The translations under genes and the position numbers were made by a program. Below are positions 11,755 to 24,700 of a stretch of 64,000 bases of DNA, in pieces. Source of the stretch: Stichopus chloronotus (Eukaryota > Echinodermata > Holothuroidea > Aspidochirotida > Stichopodidae); assembly GCA_021234535.1 (NCBI GenBank), contig CM037832.1, forward strand, positions 3,703,359 through 3,767,358, in the 5' to 3' direction. The notes beneath the pieces were generated by a model. It was not told where the DNA came from, searched no databases, and saw nothing but the letters and a program-made list of their open reading frames with translations. Numbering within the stretch: position 1 is the stretch's first letter; every line of letters begins with the position of its first letter.

Positions 11755-14110
11755 ATGTCTTCAGAAAGATTTGAACCACTGGTCGAGAGTTTGGAGAGAT
11801 TCGTGGAAAACACTCGTCAGCTTGGCGTTATAGTCAGCGACTTTCCCCAGCAAGGTCAATTGACGCTGAATCAGAAATTGTGAGTCTCTGTCTGCAGATA
11901 ATGACACAGTGTTAACATCTTTACATCTTATGGGATGCATGTAAACATGTCATACTCACTGATAATCAGTTTCCTTATCAAGTACAAGTGCTCACCTAGG
12001 TAACTGAAGTTAGAATTATCTTTGTTGAAATAAGGCACCCAGCTAGTGCCTAATTCTGGTATTTTATGTCATATATGATTACTTCTTTACACCAGTTCTA
12101 TAAAAGCTTTGGTGTCTCTTTCCAGTGTCAACACAGCTTTGTTTTTAAGTTTTCCGTTAATACCATTTATAGTTGGAACAGATTTGTTTAGATATTTAAT
12201 TACATCTACCGAAAGCTAATTTCAAGAGTTCGGTAATTTTTGTAAAGATCTTAGAAGAGCAAACAAGAGACCTACAAACCCTAGTTACTGTTTTTTAAGT
12301 TACATTTAATTAAAAATGTTTCTTTTTGCAGACATTCCCTGGTGGCTGGTCTACAGGAACTGGAGAAATGTAAGAGTTGCCTCCAAGATGCCCAAGTTCC
12401 ACTTGAATTAATTTACCAGTAAGTACTGTACCATATCTGTATTAATAGTAGATCCACCAAGTTTCTGCGTTGTATGATTTTGATGCAGTCTGTGCAATAT
12501 TTATGTATCATGTCACAGATATTCTGAGATGGTATAGGAGGTGAGTGGGCACAATAAGGGTAGTTCATCAAATCTCAAAGTAAATTGCTACACTGATGTA
12601 CAATACATACATGTATGTAATTCATTTTGTGACCAAGCCGCAGTCCCAGAAAACTTTTCCCTGGCACTGAGTCCGTCAGTTTTGCAATGTGTACTGATTG
12701 TAGTTGAAGTCACATTTACTTACTTATGCTATGCATGTTGTACAGCTGTTGTACAAAAGCCATATTTGTGAAGTGATGTAAACAGAAATTTTACCATTCC
12801 AATTAACTTGCAAAATATTTCAAGATGCTGTGGTACTTCTAAAAATGTCACATAACTGAATACGACATCTTTTGTAAAGGAAATAACAAAATTGGTTGCA
12901 CTTCCACCGGCCTCTTAAAACTATTTGGGTCATGCCATATGTCAAAAAGAATTCTTCCAAATGCATTGTTGAGTTGCACTGTAGTCGGTGATGCATTTGT
13001 ATCTGCAGTAAATGTGGTATATGTTTCATCGATGTCAAAGGTCATTTAAGGTCAACTGAGGTCAAAGTCTGAAAATGAGCACTGTAAAATATGGTCACTT
13101 TTTATTTAAGATTACCTAAGTTTCAGTTTTTATACTGGAATGGAAATTTTCATGTCATTGATTTACTGGTATATCGCATTAAGAACGGTCTTAAGTTCAT
13201 TTCCTTCTGCCAGCTATTCCCAGCTTTTGTTGCGTACAGTGCTCCGGTATTTGCATGAATCACCTTTGTTTATGTTGCAGATATGTCGATCAGGGTCGTA
13301 ACCCTCAGCTGTACACGAAGGATTGCATGGAGAGGGCTGTGGCCAAGAATGAACATGTGAAGGGAAAGATAGAGGCGTTCAAGGTATTTAAAAGCAGAAG
13401 TATCCTAAGATGTAGTAAACAAACATGGTGGCATTTCACTGGAAAGGAAAAAGTTGCTTTTTGCTCGCTTGTTATGATGTGACTGGATCTGCACACTATA
13501 GCGAAGTTTTAATAAGTCAGGTACATGTGGTGTATCCTCCAGGGTCGAAACGAACATGTAATCCACTCTCCCTTCCTCCAACCCTCTCCTCCTCACACAC
13601 ATGTGTAAATAATCAACCTGATGGCATTTCGTTAGAAAGAAAAATAGTGTCTTTCTTTTGCTTATGATGTGATTGCTATGTGGACAAGAGAGCCTTAGAA
13701 ACTCCCCTCCTTTCCCATAGATTCCTTACAAAGATGCGTGTAACGAAGTTTTCATTGTAATGTTTTGCATGCCCCCCAATTCTTAGACCCCAGCGGCACT
13801 CTCACTTGAATGAAATCTGTTTTGTGTTTGAAGGAAAGATGATCGGTAAGTGTTGCAGGTGTTGTAATTCGATGCTTTTGGTGAGTAAAGAGTGTAGTTA
13901 CAAACTCCAGCAGTGTTATGTGTGTGAATTACTGTTTGATACAGTTTGGTGGGATGACTGACAGGTGTATGAGTATGATCTTGCTATTATAAAACAATTT
14001 ATTTCGATCAACAGAAATTCAAGTCTGCTCTCATTAACGAACTGAGCAATGTGTTCCCAGAAGAGACACAGAAGTACAAATCATTGAAGTCCAGGGAGAA
14101 CAACACTTGA
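11755..14110 (+). CDS. MED10: Mediator of RNA polymerase II transcription subunit 10
   Basis: Four inferred coding exons: 11755-11879, 12332-12418, 13281-13383 and 14015-14110 (411 nt, 136 aa). Donors are GTGAGT, GTAAGT and GTATTT, all acceptors are AG, and phases join without a break. The protein starts MSSERFEPLVESLERFVENT, followed by RQLGVIVSDFPQQGQL and the family hallmark YVDQGRNPQLYTKDCMERAV, then AKNEHVKGKIEAFKKFK and LINELSNVFPEE. Length and order match animal MED10, about 135 aa. MED10 is a small, mostly helical nuclear subunit of the Mediator middle module, which bridges activators to RNA polymerase II. The gene looks intact and functional. Its 3' end is not fixed: poly(A) signal candidates occur at 16237-16242 and 17219-17224, with an ATTAAA variant near 15210. 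Intron 2 contains a repeat with three AGGTCA half-sites. Confidence 0.96.
13030..13070 (-). repeat. Fragment of the TGACCTTTGACC dispersed repeat in MED10 intron 2
   Basis: On the minus strand this reads as a diverged copy of the unit found in tandem at 23.1-23.5 kb. On the plus strand it presents AGGTCA at 13039-13044, 13049-13054 and 13059-13064, each separated by four bases. Confidence 0.7.
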
Positions 14111-17100
14111 ATGGGTTCATTGAAGTTGACAGAGTTACACCTTCCACTGAGAGGATAAACTTGCGACGATGTGTCGAAGAAGCAGCCCTCGCCCTCTCTC
14201 TTCAATTGGTGGCTGATGCCACTGTCGTAGTCGAAATGAGTTTATAGCTGTGGGAGCGGCCTGCTCTTAAGTCACAGGAGACATGTTAATTACCTCTGGA
14301 AGTCTTTACAGGATCCAGATGAATTGAAATTTTGCTCACCAAAGAAGAAGAAGAAAAAGAGGCAATAGGGGGAGAGATATAGACATTGATTAGTTATGTG
14401 CTAGTGTGTGCATAAATGTCATTCGGTACTCGGTATGACTTGACTCACTGCCAAACAAATTGCACTCCTTCTTGTCAGGACATGTATCCACCGAAGTTGA
14501 CTTCCTTTGGGAATTCCTGCAGCAATATTAATGTTTATGAATTCAAAATTGACTTCTCCCCTTGTTCCCTTTCCCAGTCACTTGTTGAGAAAATGTGTAA
14601 TTTCTCATTACAGTCTAATCAGGAAAAAGTTTGCTGTTTTTATTAGGGTTTTCAGTGGGTAAGCCTCGTACCTACCTGCATTGTGTTTTACTGCCAGGAG
14701 ACAAAATTCCTAACCAGCTCCTTCATAAAGTGAATAATAACAGAACCACTGTGAACACACTCTTCCAGATTGCCGTATTTTGCCTGCTGTTCACGAAATC
14801 GAGTATTACAAATCCAACAGAAATTTAGGATAATGTAAGTCGCGAGCAGTTAAATGTTAGAACACAGTTTCCCGGAATATCATGAGGTTATCTCAAAAAA
14901 TCAAATGGTTACATTTTCTTGTTTTCCTCAAAGATGTAATTAGATGTCAAACGAATGAATTCTCGGGTCATACGTGCATTATATACAGGAAAATGTTGAA
15001 AGCAGAGCTTTACCTTACAGAGCAAGGACCACCTGGTATGGTATGTTCAGCTTCATTTGTTCAGTGCATGAGTAGTTAGCCTGATGTCATTGTGGTTTAA
15101 CTATTTCGATGAGAAAAATCCTCAAATGTGCAGCACTGGGAAATATTCTCCATCAGGTTTGAGCATACACAGCTTATTGATGATTTAATAACTTCCTTGT
15201 AGCTTCCACATTAAAAGCTTCCAAGTAAACAGGTTCCTAAAAGATCATCGGAGCGTTGTAATGGCAGCTATGCAGTGTGTACGACACAACTGCTGGTGCC
15301 TGTTGTCCATATCAGAATTTCCGTGAAGGAAAGCGTCAACCTTTTACCTGTCTAAAGCTGTCTTTAGTACCTGCATGTGCAGTATCTTACAGTTCAGAAC
15401 ATACTACTGCACCAGACAGTTTTCTCAGAAAGGTGACCATAACTCTGCAATAGTTTAGTTTCCTTGTATGTATGCTACTTGCTGAAATATGAAGGACCAG
15501 GTCTTATGCATCAACAATGTCAGTTATTTTGTACAGAGTGGTGGTATGCATTTGTGCAATGTTCACAGCACATCCTAAAGTGTATGCATCAAGCATGGGG
15601 ATATTTTTTCTTTGAATGAAGAAAGCAAAATGTACCTCATACATTTCTGCATCTGTGCACAGTGAGGAATTAGTGTGTGTTAAGGTTGTGACTACATTCA
15701 CACAAAGGTATACTAGGTAAGGAGGCAAAAGTATTACTTGAAAACTTGTCTAATTCATAAAGTAAAACTCACAAAAATTCATTCATATTACTTTGTGTGA
15801 ATACATTTTGGAGAAAGGTTATTTCTTCCCTGTGTTAATGCTTTTGGAATGTTGTGTATGTTGTCCCATACATTTCAACAGCATTTAGTATTACCCCTTT
15901 GGGCAAAGTTTCAGATAGTGTTACGAATCTTGTAGAATTTTTGCTAAATTTTCCACGTCGTTGCCCAGTTTTGATCCGTTTGATACTGCAAGAGTTTATC
16001 TCACTGGATATGTAATACAATGAGGAAGTTATGGCTGGCTCCGGAACATACTATACTGTACCATAGACATTGAGGTGGTTTCTGACGTTTGAAATCACCA
16101 CAGATTGCCAAATTATTATCTCAAATTGGGATGTTTTCAGATTGTGATGTTCCTTTGTGTTAAATTTAAGGAGATTTATTAATCAGAACAATTACACTTT
16201 GTTTTAAATAATGCACATCAGGGCCATAATTTTAGAAATAAAAAGTTTTATCAACACAATTTATTAAAAACTATTTTTTTCTTTCCCAAGTTACACATTT
16301 GCGAAATTCAGAGCAGGGTTCTGCCATTTTTTGCCTCAGTCGAATGTAAACCTACTTGAGCAAGTAGACTTATGACATCACATGACCAATGACGGAAGGA
16401 ATTTAACGTATCGTCTCAAAGGGTCCTCACTTGACGCACACTTGTACACATCATGGCCTGAATTGCTGAGGTGTGTCATGCAACAATCGAATGATTAATG
16501 CTCTGATTGGAATTCATGCATAACTCTTAAAAATATTTCCGCACTAAAACAAAAGGTGTTTCAATCTCATGTGGTCACAGAATTGCAGCATCCTGATCGA
16601 ATTTTTTTTTTTTGAACGTTCGATTTTTAATATCTTGGAAAGTTAACAACATAATTGAAAATGAAAATTTGGTGACAGTGTTTACCACATGGGTCTCTGA
16701 TTTAACAGTAATGTTTCGCAAGTCCTGACTTCCCTTCTCCTTCTTCATTGCTATCAAGATGGGTTAGATAAAAACATTAAAGAAGAAACATGACTGTTGA
16801 GTGTTTTGCTTGTGTAATAGAGCACCATTCACTGAGATGAACAAACACATTATTTACGCATTAATAAGGTAACTGTCTATATTGCACAATATTTTACACG
16901 ACGCTACATTGCAGTCGAACATACAGTAGCTACCACTAGTCATTTACATGAATGCATTCATGTCAAATGCTATTAAAATGTTGAAACATAGAATTAAAAT
17001 GAGACAACGCTTGTTTGAAGCAAAATATGTGACTGCAGTGGAATCATATTGCAAACAGCACCATGATAAAACATTTTAAGGGAAGTTCTCAGAGGGGTCT

Positions 17101-18500
17101 TGCAGACTGATGCCTGGCTTCATTTAAATAATCTTATTCAAAATTTTATAAAATATTGCTAAGAAAATTACTTTGAAGTTTTCAAGCATGCCCATGATTG
17201 AAGTACTGATTTCATGAAAATAAATCACTGGATAGCAAAGTGAAAAAAAAAAACCAGTTTTCATTTAATTCTTTTTTCATGTCACATGTTTACTATGTAA
17301 TAACAAATACTTCACTTCTATAGTTGATTATAGGATTAAGCACTAACATTCATATGTCTTACACATTCAACTTGTTCAGGAATATGCCACTAAAATGCCA
17401 CAGTACACCATATTTTGTCGGAGCATCCTCTTGAAACAGCAACGGTAATCTTAAAATCTCCTAATGCCATTTTGAATTTTCAATGCACTATAAAACAAGG
17501 ATAGGTAATTGCGGGAGAGAGTCAAAACAAGGGCTTTAACAATAAACCTTAGGGCAAAAAATGCTCCATTGACAGAAAATAGAGCATAAATTTTAAATTT
17601 TTCTTAATTGTACATTTTAATTCATGAGAAGCCTTGGATGATTAAACATCTTTTGACAAACTGCATTTTTGTTGGCCGGAATTTGCGCAGTCAGTCAGGA
17701 TTTACACTCAGAGAAGCCTCCCAAATCTAACCTGAGATCATCTCAGAGCAAGCTGTTGCTTCCCATTGTAACTAAGGATAACAACAACCAGAGAGAATGA
17801 CTCTTGCTCCAGTGCACATAACTAATGGTCTCACAGGGGCCATGTTGAAGTTGTGTGCACTATGCAGGCATTATGTGGGCTGCATCATGAGAAGCAAGGT
17901 GAAGCTTTGTGTACCTAAGGTGATCTTAGGTTTGATTTGTGAGGCTTCCCTCATCTGAAGAGAGACCTGAGAGATGGTAAGCTATTACAGGGTAGACCAA
18001 ACAATGCTCAAAACACCTTATAAAGTCTATAATAATACAAAACAACATGTCAACAACCCTCAAGTTGTGTGTGTAAAAACCAATCGTTTGAAACCACCAA
18101 AACTTTTTAATACGGTAGGCTGACAAGCTTATGACGAAGAAGTTGCACAGTGACAAAAGCGACCAAAACCATTTGCAACTACATTACATTGCAAGGACTA
18201 TGAATTATGCATGACGTCAATTCGAATGTTATTTATTCTAAGATGCTTTACAATTTAAACATTCTTGGGGACCAAGTGGGTGCTGATTTTGTGGTATTAC
18301 ATTGTATTATCACTGATTATTAATCATTCGTAACATGAGTCAGGGGATCTTTTGGACTACTCTCAAAGGGAGATGAGGTGTTTGATTTACAGAAAAAAAA
18401 AAATCAAAAAAGGATTTGTGGACACAGAATAATAGGTTCTTCAAAATAAGGAACTACACAGTGACTTCCTTTACAAGAAATGTGTTTTTCCCCAAAGAGA
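14111..18500. other. MED10 3' flank and convergent intergenic region
   Basis: AT-rich sequence between the MED10 stop codon and the 3' end of the opposing TONSL gene. Part of it is presumably MED10 3' UTR. I see no coding exon on either strand and no clear transposon ends. Confidence 0.55.
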
Positions 18501-18712
18501 TGGTTCATTTATTTGTTGCTGAAGAATTTGTTCACCAAACCATTCAAAATTTCAAACGATGCATCTTCTGTAACACATGTTACTGGATGCATAATGTGTT
18601 GAGGAGATGAAATATTCCTGGATATTTCTCAATAAGTATGAAATGTTTCACATTAATAATAGCTATTTTCTTGCTTTGCTATGCCATGCTGGTGCACTGC
18701 AAATGCCCTACT
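18463..18712 (+). repeat. Diverged repeat shared with 58.37-58.61 kb (copy 1)
   Basis: Shares ordered words with the distal copy, including TTTGTTCACC, TTCAAAATTT, GATGCAT, ATGCATAATG and GAGGAGATGAA, then ATGTTGGTG/ATGCTGGTG and GCCCT. It covers the TONSL 3' UTR, suggesting that a mobile or duplicated sequence contributed to that UTR. Confidence 0.7.
18508..18513 (-). promoter_or_regulatory. Candidate TONSL polyadenylation signal AATAAA
   Basis: The plus strand reads TTTATT, giving AATAAA on the transcript strand about 245 nt after the TONSL stop codon. It lies within a segment that has a diverged copy at 58.37-58.61 kb, so the signal may be repeat-derived. Confidence 0.45.
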
Positions 18713-18755
18713 TCTCTTTCAGTCTTTTTAACAATACACAGCCAGCCTCTTTGAT

Positions 18756-21700
18756 TTAATCCTCTTCTTTGGCAGTGAACACAGCCTGCATCTGTTCCAC
18801 CACGAGATGTGATCCACTTCCATGGCCCAGTAACCAGATACTCTTTAGCAACTCCAGGTCACAGTCACCTAACTTATTATTAGATAATTTGAGAGTGGTC
18901 ATTGCATCTCGTGAGTGGTCTGTCCTCGTCATAAATTTTGCCAACAGTGCGATCAGTTCGTTCCCCAGCGGTGAGGTCAGTCCACAGAGAGAAACGTCCA
19001 AGGATCCCAAGGAACAGCTGGCATGATGCCACCCTCTCAGCAATGTTAGGACACCCTGGTTGGATATACCGGAATTCGCAGAGAGGTTGACCAGCTGCCA
19101 GACTTTGGTGAATGGTACACACCTGAAGACATAAAGTTATAAAGACATTGTCTCTCATGAGGTACGACTAAAACATTGTCATGACGATAGACGATGGATA
19201 TTTATCTCGAAGGAATTCATGTAAATGCTGCTCCAAATGAAAAGCAGCAGAGGAACACAAAAACGATTGAATGTTGGTAACGATTGTGAGGAAGCCCCAT
19301 TTCAGATCCTGCAAACATCAGTGTAACACTTGCTATTTGGCAATACATGCAAATACAGAGATTACACACTTTTCACCAAACTGGGAACATTTTCAAAGAC
19401 GATGTATTATCCTGTGTTGCTGAATAAAGTGAAGTAAATACCGTACGCTACAATACAACAGTAAGATTGAATGTATCACTGAGCATCTGGAGCTTACATC
19501 GAGAGGGTCTGCATGTCCTTGTGACTGAGGTAGCATCCTTCAAGATGAAGAGTGTGCAAGGCACACTGGGTCTGGATACAGAGTAAGACAAAAAAAAAAG
19601 AGAGACATTGAGACGCTTTGTGGAATTATCTAAGTGTTCCCGAAACTTGTCGAGTTTTCTTCATGTGCAATGACCAATGATTGGCTAAGGGGATCCCAAT
19701 GTGTCACACTCACAAACGAAAGAACATTAATTGACGATTCCTATTTGGTTTTTGAAAATTTGTGATGGACACTTTTCACATTAGTACTAATTCATATCCA
19801 CCAAGTACAAGTCAGGGTGAAAAATTAAATTATTTTGACGGTATTCGTAATTATCGGATAAAAAACTCGGGTCACCTTTAAAATAATTTAATTTCAAATC
19901 GTACACATGACTCCATGAGGAAACCGAAGTAAGTCTTGGATGATGTCAAATGATTACAAAAGGGTACACTTAATAAAATTCACTGATAGTTTAGATGTCC
20001 ATTTAATTTGACACACTAAAATGTGAGAAATGAACCGGTACACAGACATTCCAAAATGGCCAAAAAAGAAGGCATGTTGTTTATCATTTCTGCTGCATTT
20101 ACACCAATTTGAAAATCTTTGGTATCATTAAGTGTAACAGCTGAAAGAAAATTTTATTAGAATGAAATGATATTCTAGTTCCTCTTACGTCACTACATAT
20201 ATGTATGAATACACCTTCCCGGTCCCCCCACATTTATACACTTTAGGGGTGTCTTCAGCCTGTAATTTACTTGAAACACACAGGAATATCTTACACTGTC
20301 TGGTGACAACTACTGAAAACAGTTTCATTTGTGTCTGCCGCTAAAATGTAGGTTAAAGGCATATGGGACACACCAAAAATGAGGCTATTCAGTTAAAATA
20401 TGCAAATTATTATTTGTTTTGTATATATAAGCAAGGATTTCTGAAAGTCAGTCATTCTTCTGGTGTGAGGAATTCACCACTGCAGAAGGAGCAAACTGTA
20501 CACAGCTAATCACAACTAGTGTATATTTGGTGTTTCATGCTCAAAGGTTTTCAGCCCATCACTGTCCAGTAACACCATGCCAGAGCACACAACTGGCATA
20601 TTCTCAGTCCTAATTAAGAAATGAATGTATTGTACCTTTGCACCGACAAACACTCCACGTTTAAGTTTCCCCAAAATTCAGGAGTGATTGGAAAACTTTG
20701 TACAGATAATTCTACTCCGATATACATACCTGGTTAAAGTAGGACGCTACTTGCTTACACAGGCTAATGGTGTCATTTACAGCAACGACTGAAGACATGT
20801 TGAGAGACTCGATGACTTCCGCGTTCAAAAATTTTAATAGCATTTCAATGCCTGTTGATCCCAATGCATTCTGGGATACATCTAATACCTGAAGACAAGG
20901 AGCACCTGGGAGAGGATGTAAATTAGGATGGAATATGAATATAGGTGTGTCGAGATTGCCAGTTTATGTACAAGAGCAATATGCAGCTCAATACACCCAT
21001 GGGTGTCAGTAGAATTTTGATGTGGTTCACATCCATTGCACATACCATAGCAATAATACAGTCATGTTAATACATCTATAGGTACAAAAACCTATTGGTG
21101 ACATGAAAGCAAAAATTATTAATTTGTTAAATTGTGAAGTTGTTATTACAAATTAATTATTTGTAAATACATTCATAAGTTGTAATAACAAATAATTTCA
21201 TTTGCAATAACAAATTAATAACTTGAAATAACAAATTATTAATATGTGATAACAAATTAGTATTTTGTAGCAAAATGTAACAAATTAATAACTTGAAATA
21301 ACAAATTATTAATATGTGATAACAAATTAGTATTTTGTAGCAAAATATAACAAATTAATAATTTGTTATAACAATTAATAATGTTTACCTGCATTGCACT
21401 CTTAGGCGTTTGTACATAGGTGTCAAATAAGACGTACTGTACACCATCACAGCAGCAATCCATGGTAATGACGATAAAACTATGAAAGTCAATGGTGGCA
21501 CCATCATGAGGAGGCTGGGAGAAATTCCCCAAGTCAGAATCTTTTAACAAATTCCACCCCCTACCCCCCTTCCCCTCACTCAGCTGAAGCATTGTGGCCT
21601 GACATATACATGTATATTTCATATACATATTACATTCACAAAGACCCTAAGTCTTCATGTTTTCAACTTAGAGGGAGCCGGTGAATTCATCGTGTTGAGT

Positions 21701-24700
21701 GCCTCTTACTTAAAGTATGATCACCTTTGCACGCACAGAGTGATTTGCAACTTTAACTTTGATTGTACTATCCCACTCTTGCAAGCACATTAAAAGGATG
21801 CTCCATTAGTCATTCAGTATATCTCTCACTACAAATATTCCAAAATACAGCAAGCTAGCATCTGTCAATGTGCATATGTGTTAAATACATCTCATGTGAT
21901 ATGCTCATTTGTGTCTCTGTCCCCCCATCCCCCACCCCCAAAGAAAAAATGGGATATACGTTAAAGCTGACAGCAAATCAGGTTTTGCACTTGCTTTGAT
22001 AATTAGAGACTTACTTTCAAAGGCAGTCTGAAGCACTACCGCGTGATGATCCATCACAAACTGTGTAGTGAGCAAAGAGGAAGCAAGAGAGAGTACTTGA
22101 AGACGATGGCAGTGGCTGACGAGATTGGCAATGTAGATGGCGCTGTTGTCTGTAAGAGGGTTATGACTTACGTCTAACTCTTTCAAATTCTGCATGACAA
22201 AAACAATGATTTAAATATATTTTGAGTACTATGTAGTTGGAAAAATGGTACAACTTCCATGAAATCATGACAGAAATGTTGACTTGCTATGTTTGTGTAC
22301 AGTTGACTTACAACTAACGCCAGTAATAATATGAGACCAAGTACTAAAAGTTTTAGCAAAGCTTTGGAATGACCTTTTGACATGCCATGTCATGTTGCTT
22401 ATCGCGCCACTAAGAACTCAGCACATTGAATCTAGCGACAATGACAACCAGCTAGTAAAACAGCAGTTTACAAGATAACGCAGAGCAGCGGGTAGGCCTA
22501 ACGGAACAAGATACCTAAAAATATAAACAAAATAGGCTCGCAGAATAAAACCAAAAACAAACCAGAATGCAGAAATGCATTGTGGTTTCGATGATCTGCT
22601 TAAGAGAATTTTTGCGATTGTTTTTATGTCTTACAAACATTGTTACTTATTTTGATGTTGCATTGTTGCCAAGTTTTTTATCTTTCTACTAAAATGCTAA
22701 TTTGTGTTTGATGTGCACTGCAAGGTACACAGCTTTTGTGTACACAACTTGAAGAGCGTGTCTTGGAATTTTCTGCAACCCCTAATCACGGACTATTCCA
22801 ATTTCACACTTCTAACTATAGCATGTATATTGCAACCATCCATTGGGCAATGAAGCACAAGCCATTGTGTGAAGGTTAGAATATGTTCGCAGTTCAGTTG
22901 CGTTCTCTCTGATCAACTACCTGAGCGAAGGAGCAGGTATCAGTTGCTTCCTTCACACGGCTTTCCTTTTTGCTAAGTATTATCCACCTTTCTAAGTGTA
23001 CCTGGTATGTTTGGAATACATGTTAGCTGCCATGCTATGTATGCGAGGTATATTCACGCAGTTTATTTACAATGTTTTCACAGTTTGACCCTTGTTGACC
23101 TCAAGTGACCTTTGACCTCCACCAAAAACAATAGGGTTCTTCTTCTCAATGTGGTACATCTACATACCAAATATGAGATCTCTCCAAGCTTCCCTTCTTG
23201 ACATATCGTTTTTACAAGTTTTTCACAATTTCACCCCTGTTGACTCCAAATGACCTTTGACCTCCATCAAAAACAATACGTTTCTTCTACTCAATGTGGT
23301 ACACCTACATACCAAATATGAGATCTGTCCAAGCTTCCCTTCTTGAGATATCGTGTTTACAAGGTTTTCACAATTTGACCCCTGTTGACCCCAAATGACC
23401 TTTATTCTTCACCAAAAACAATGGGGTTCTTCTACTCAATGTTGGTACACCTACATACCAAATATGAGATCTCTCCAAGCTTCCCTTCTTGAGATATCGT
23501 GTTTACAAGGTAGGGCAGTCACAAACATACATACACACACATGTACACACATACATACACACCCACGCATGCATGATTACAAAGGTTACGATTATCATCG
23601 AAACCAAAAAGTCTGTGTTTTACAGATTGCTTCCGGCCTTATGCCTGCCTCGACACAAATTACCGAGGCCACGGGGCACGAGGCCAAGGACGAGACCAAG
23701 TCATTGCCCTCTGAGGCCAAGACTGTGGACTGAAAAATCAGTCTCGAGACCGGTCTCAAGGCCGAGATAGGTCTCGCGTCCTGCAACACTGCTAATAATG
23801 CACTACACTACTGTCAGCGGCAGATCGGGGGGTTAGGGGTCTGGATTCATGCGTGCCCCCCAAAATTGATCAATAGTGCCTTTAACCATGATATTGCAGA
23901 CATCTCACTGTTGCACCTCTGATCATGGTTTTGGTACAGAAACTCATACCACAAACTGATAACACCATTTTAATGTAAATCCTCCAGATGGAAGACACTC
24001 TCCTACAATGGGCGAATCTAGTGCGACACCCAAACAAAAATTCTGAATCTGCCTTGACTTTTCACAATTAAAAGGCTCACATCAAGCACATTCAACTTCA
24101 ATGAATCAAAACATGCATTTTTGGTAAAACATCCTCATAATTTCCAAATTCCTAAAATCTTCCAATAAGATACTGGTCTCTCAGATCTATGCTATTTCGG
24201 CTGATGAATTAAGGCTTACAAATTCTTCCTCGAACTAAAGCAATTTCTTCACATTCACCCAACCTTGCAGACCTTTGTTCAAACAAAAGGCATTCTTGGA
24301 CTTGGAATGTTAATTAACATCAAGTTAACAACATACCAATTACTTTCAGAATTTTGTCTTTCAGAACTTACTCTACCCATTTGTATACGTCATGCCAAAT
24401 CCATGACAAAGTGAAACAGAGATTTTGTGAAATAATCCTGGTTGTAATGAATCACTTTTACACCATTATTAAACAAATCTTTTTGAGAGGATGATGGGAC
24501 GTTACGTGACTTGATAATGCGATGGAAAAGTCAGGCAGAAAAGTCAAATAAAACAAGAAACTAGACTAACCTCAAGGTAAAACTGACTCGACTGTTCGAC
24601 AGACTCTGGATAGAGAACTTCGCAGAAGCTTTGAAGACCTTTGTGGGTGATGACATTATATGATAAATCAATCCTGGTAATATGTGAGAGAGACTGAAGG

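Noticed and set aside
22183..22383. Hydrophobic minus-strand ORF next to TONSL exon 17
   Set aside because: It lies in the intron directly upstream of a clear acceptor. The hydrophobic look comes from T-rich pyrimidine sequence before the splice site.
23395..23770. Plus-strand ORFs rich in H/T/R across the (CA)n tail
   Set aside because: They result from the 145-bp repeat and the CACACATACA simple repeat read in frame.
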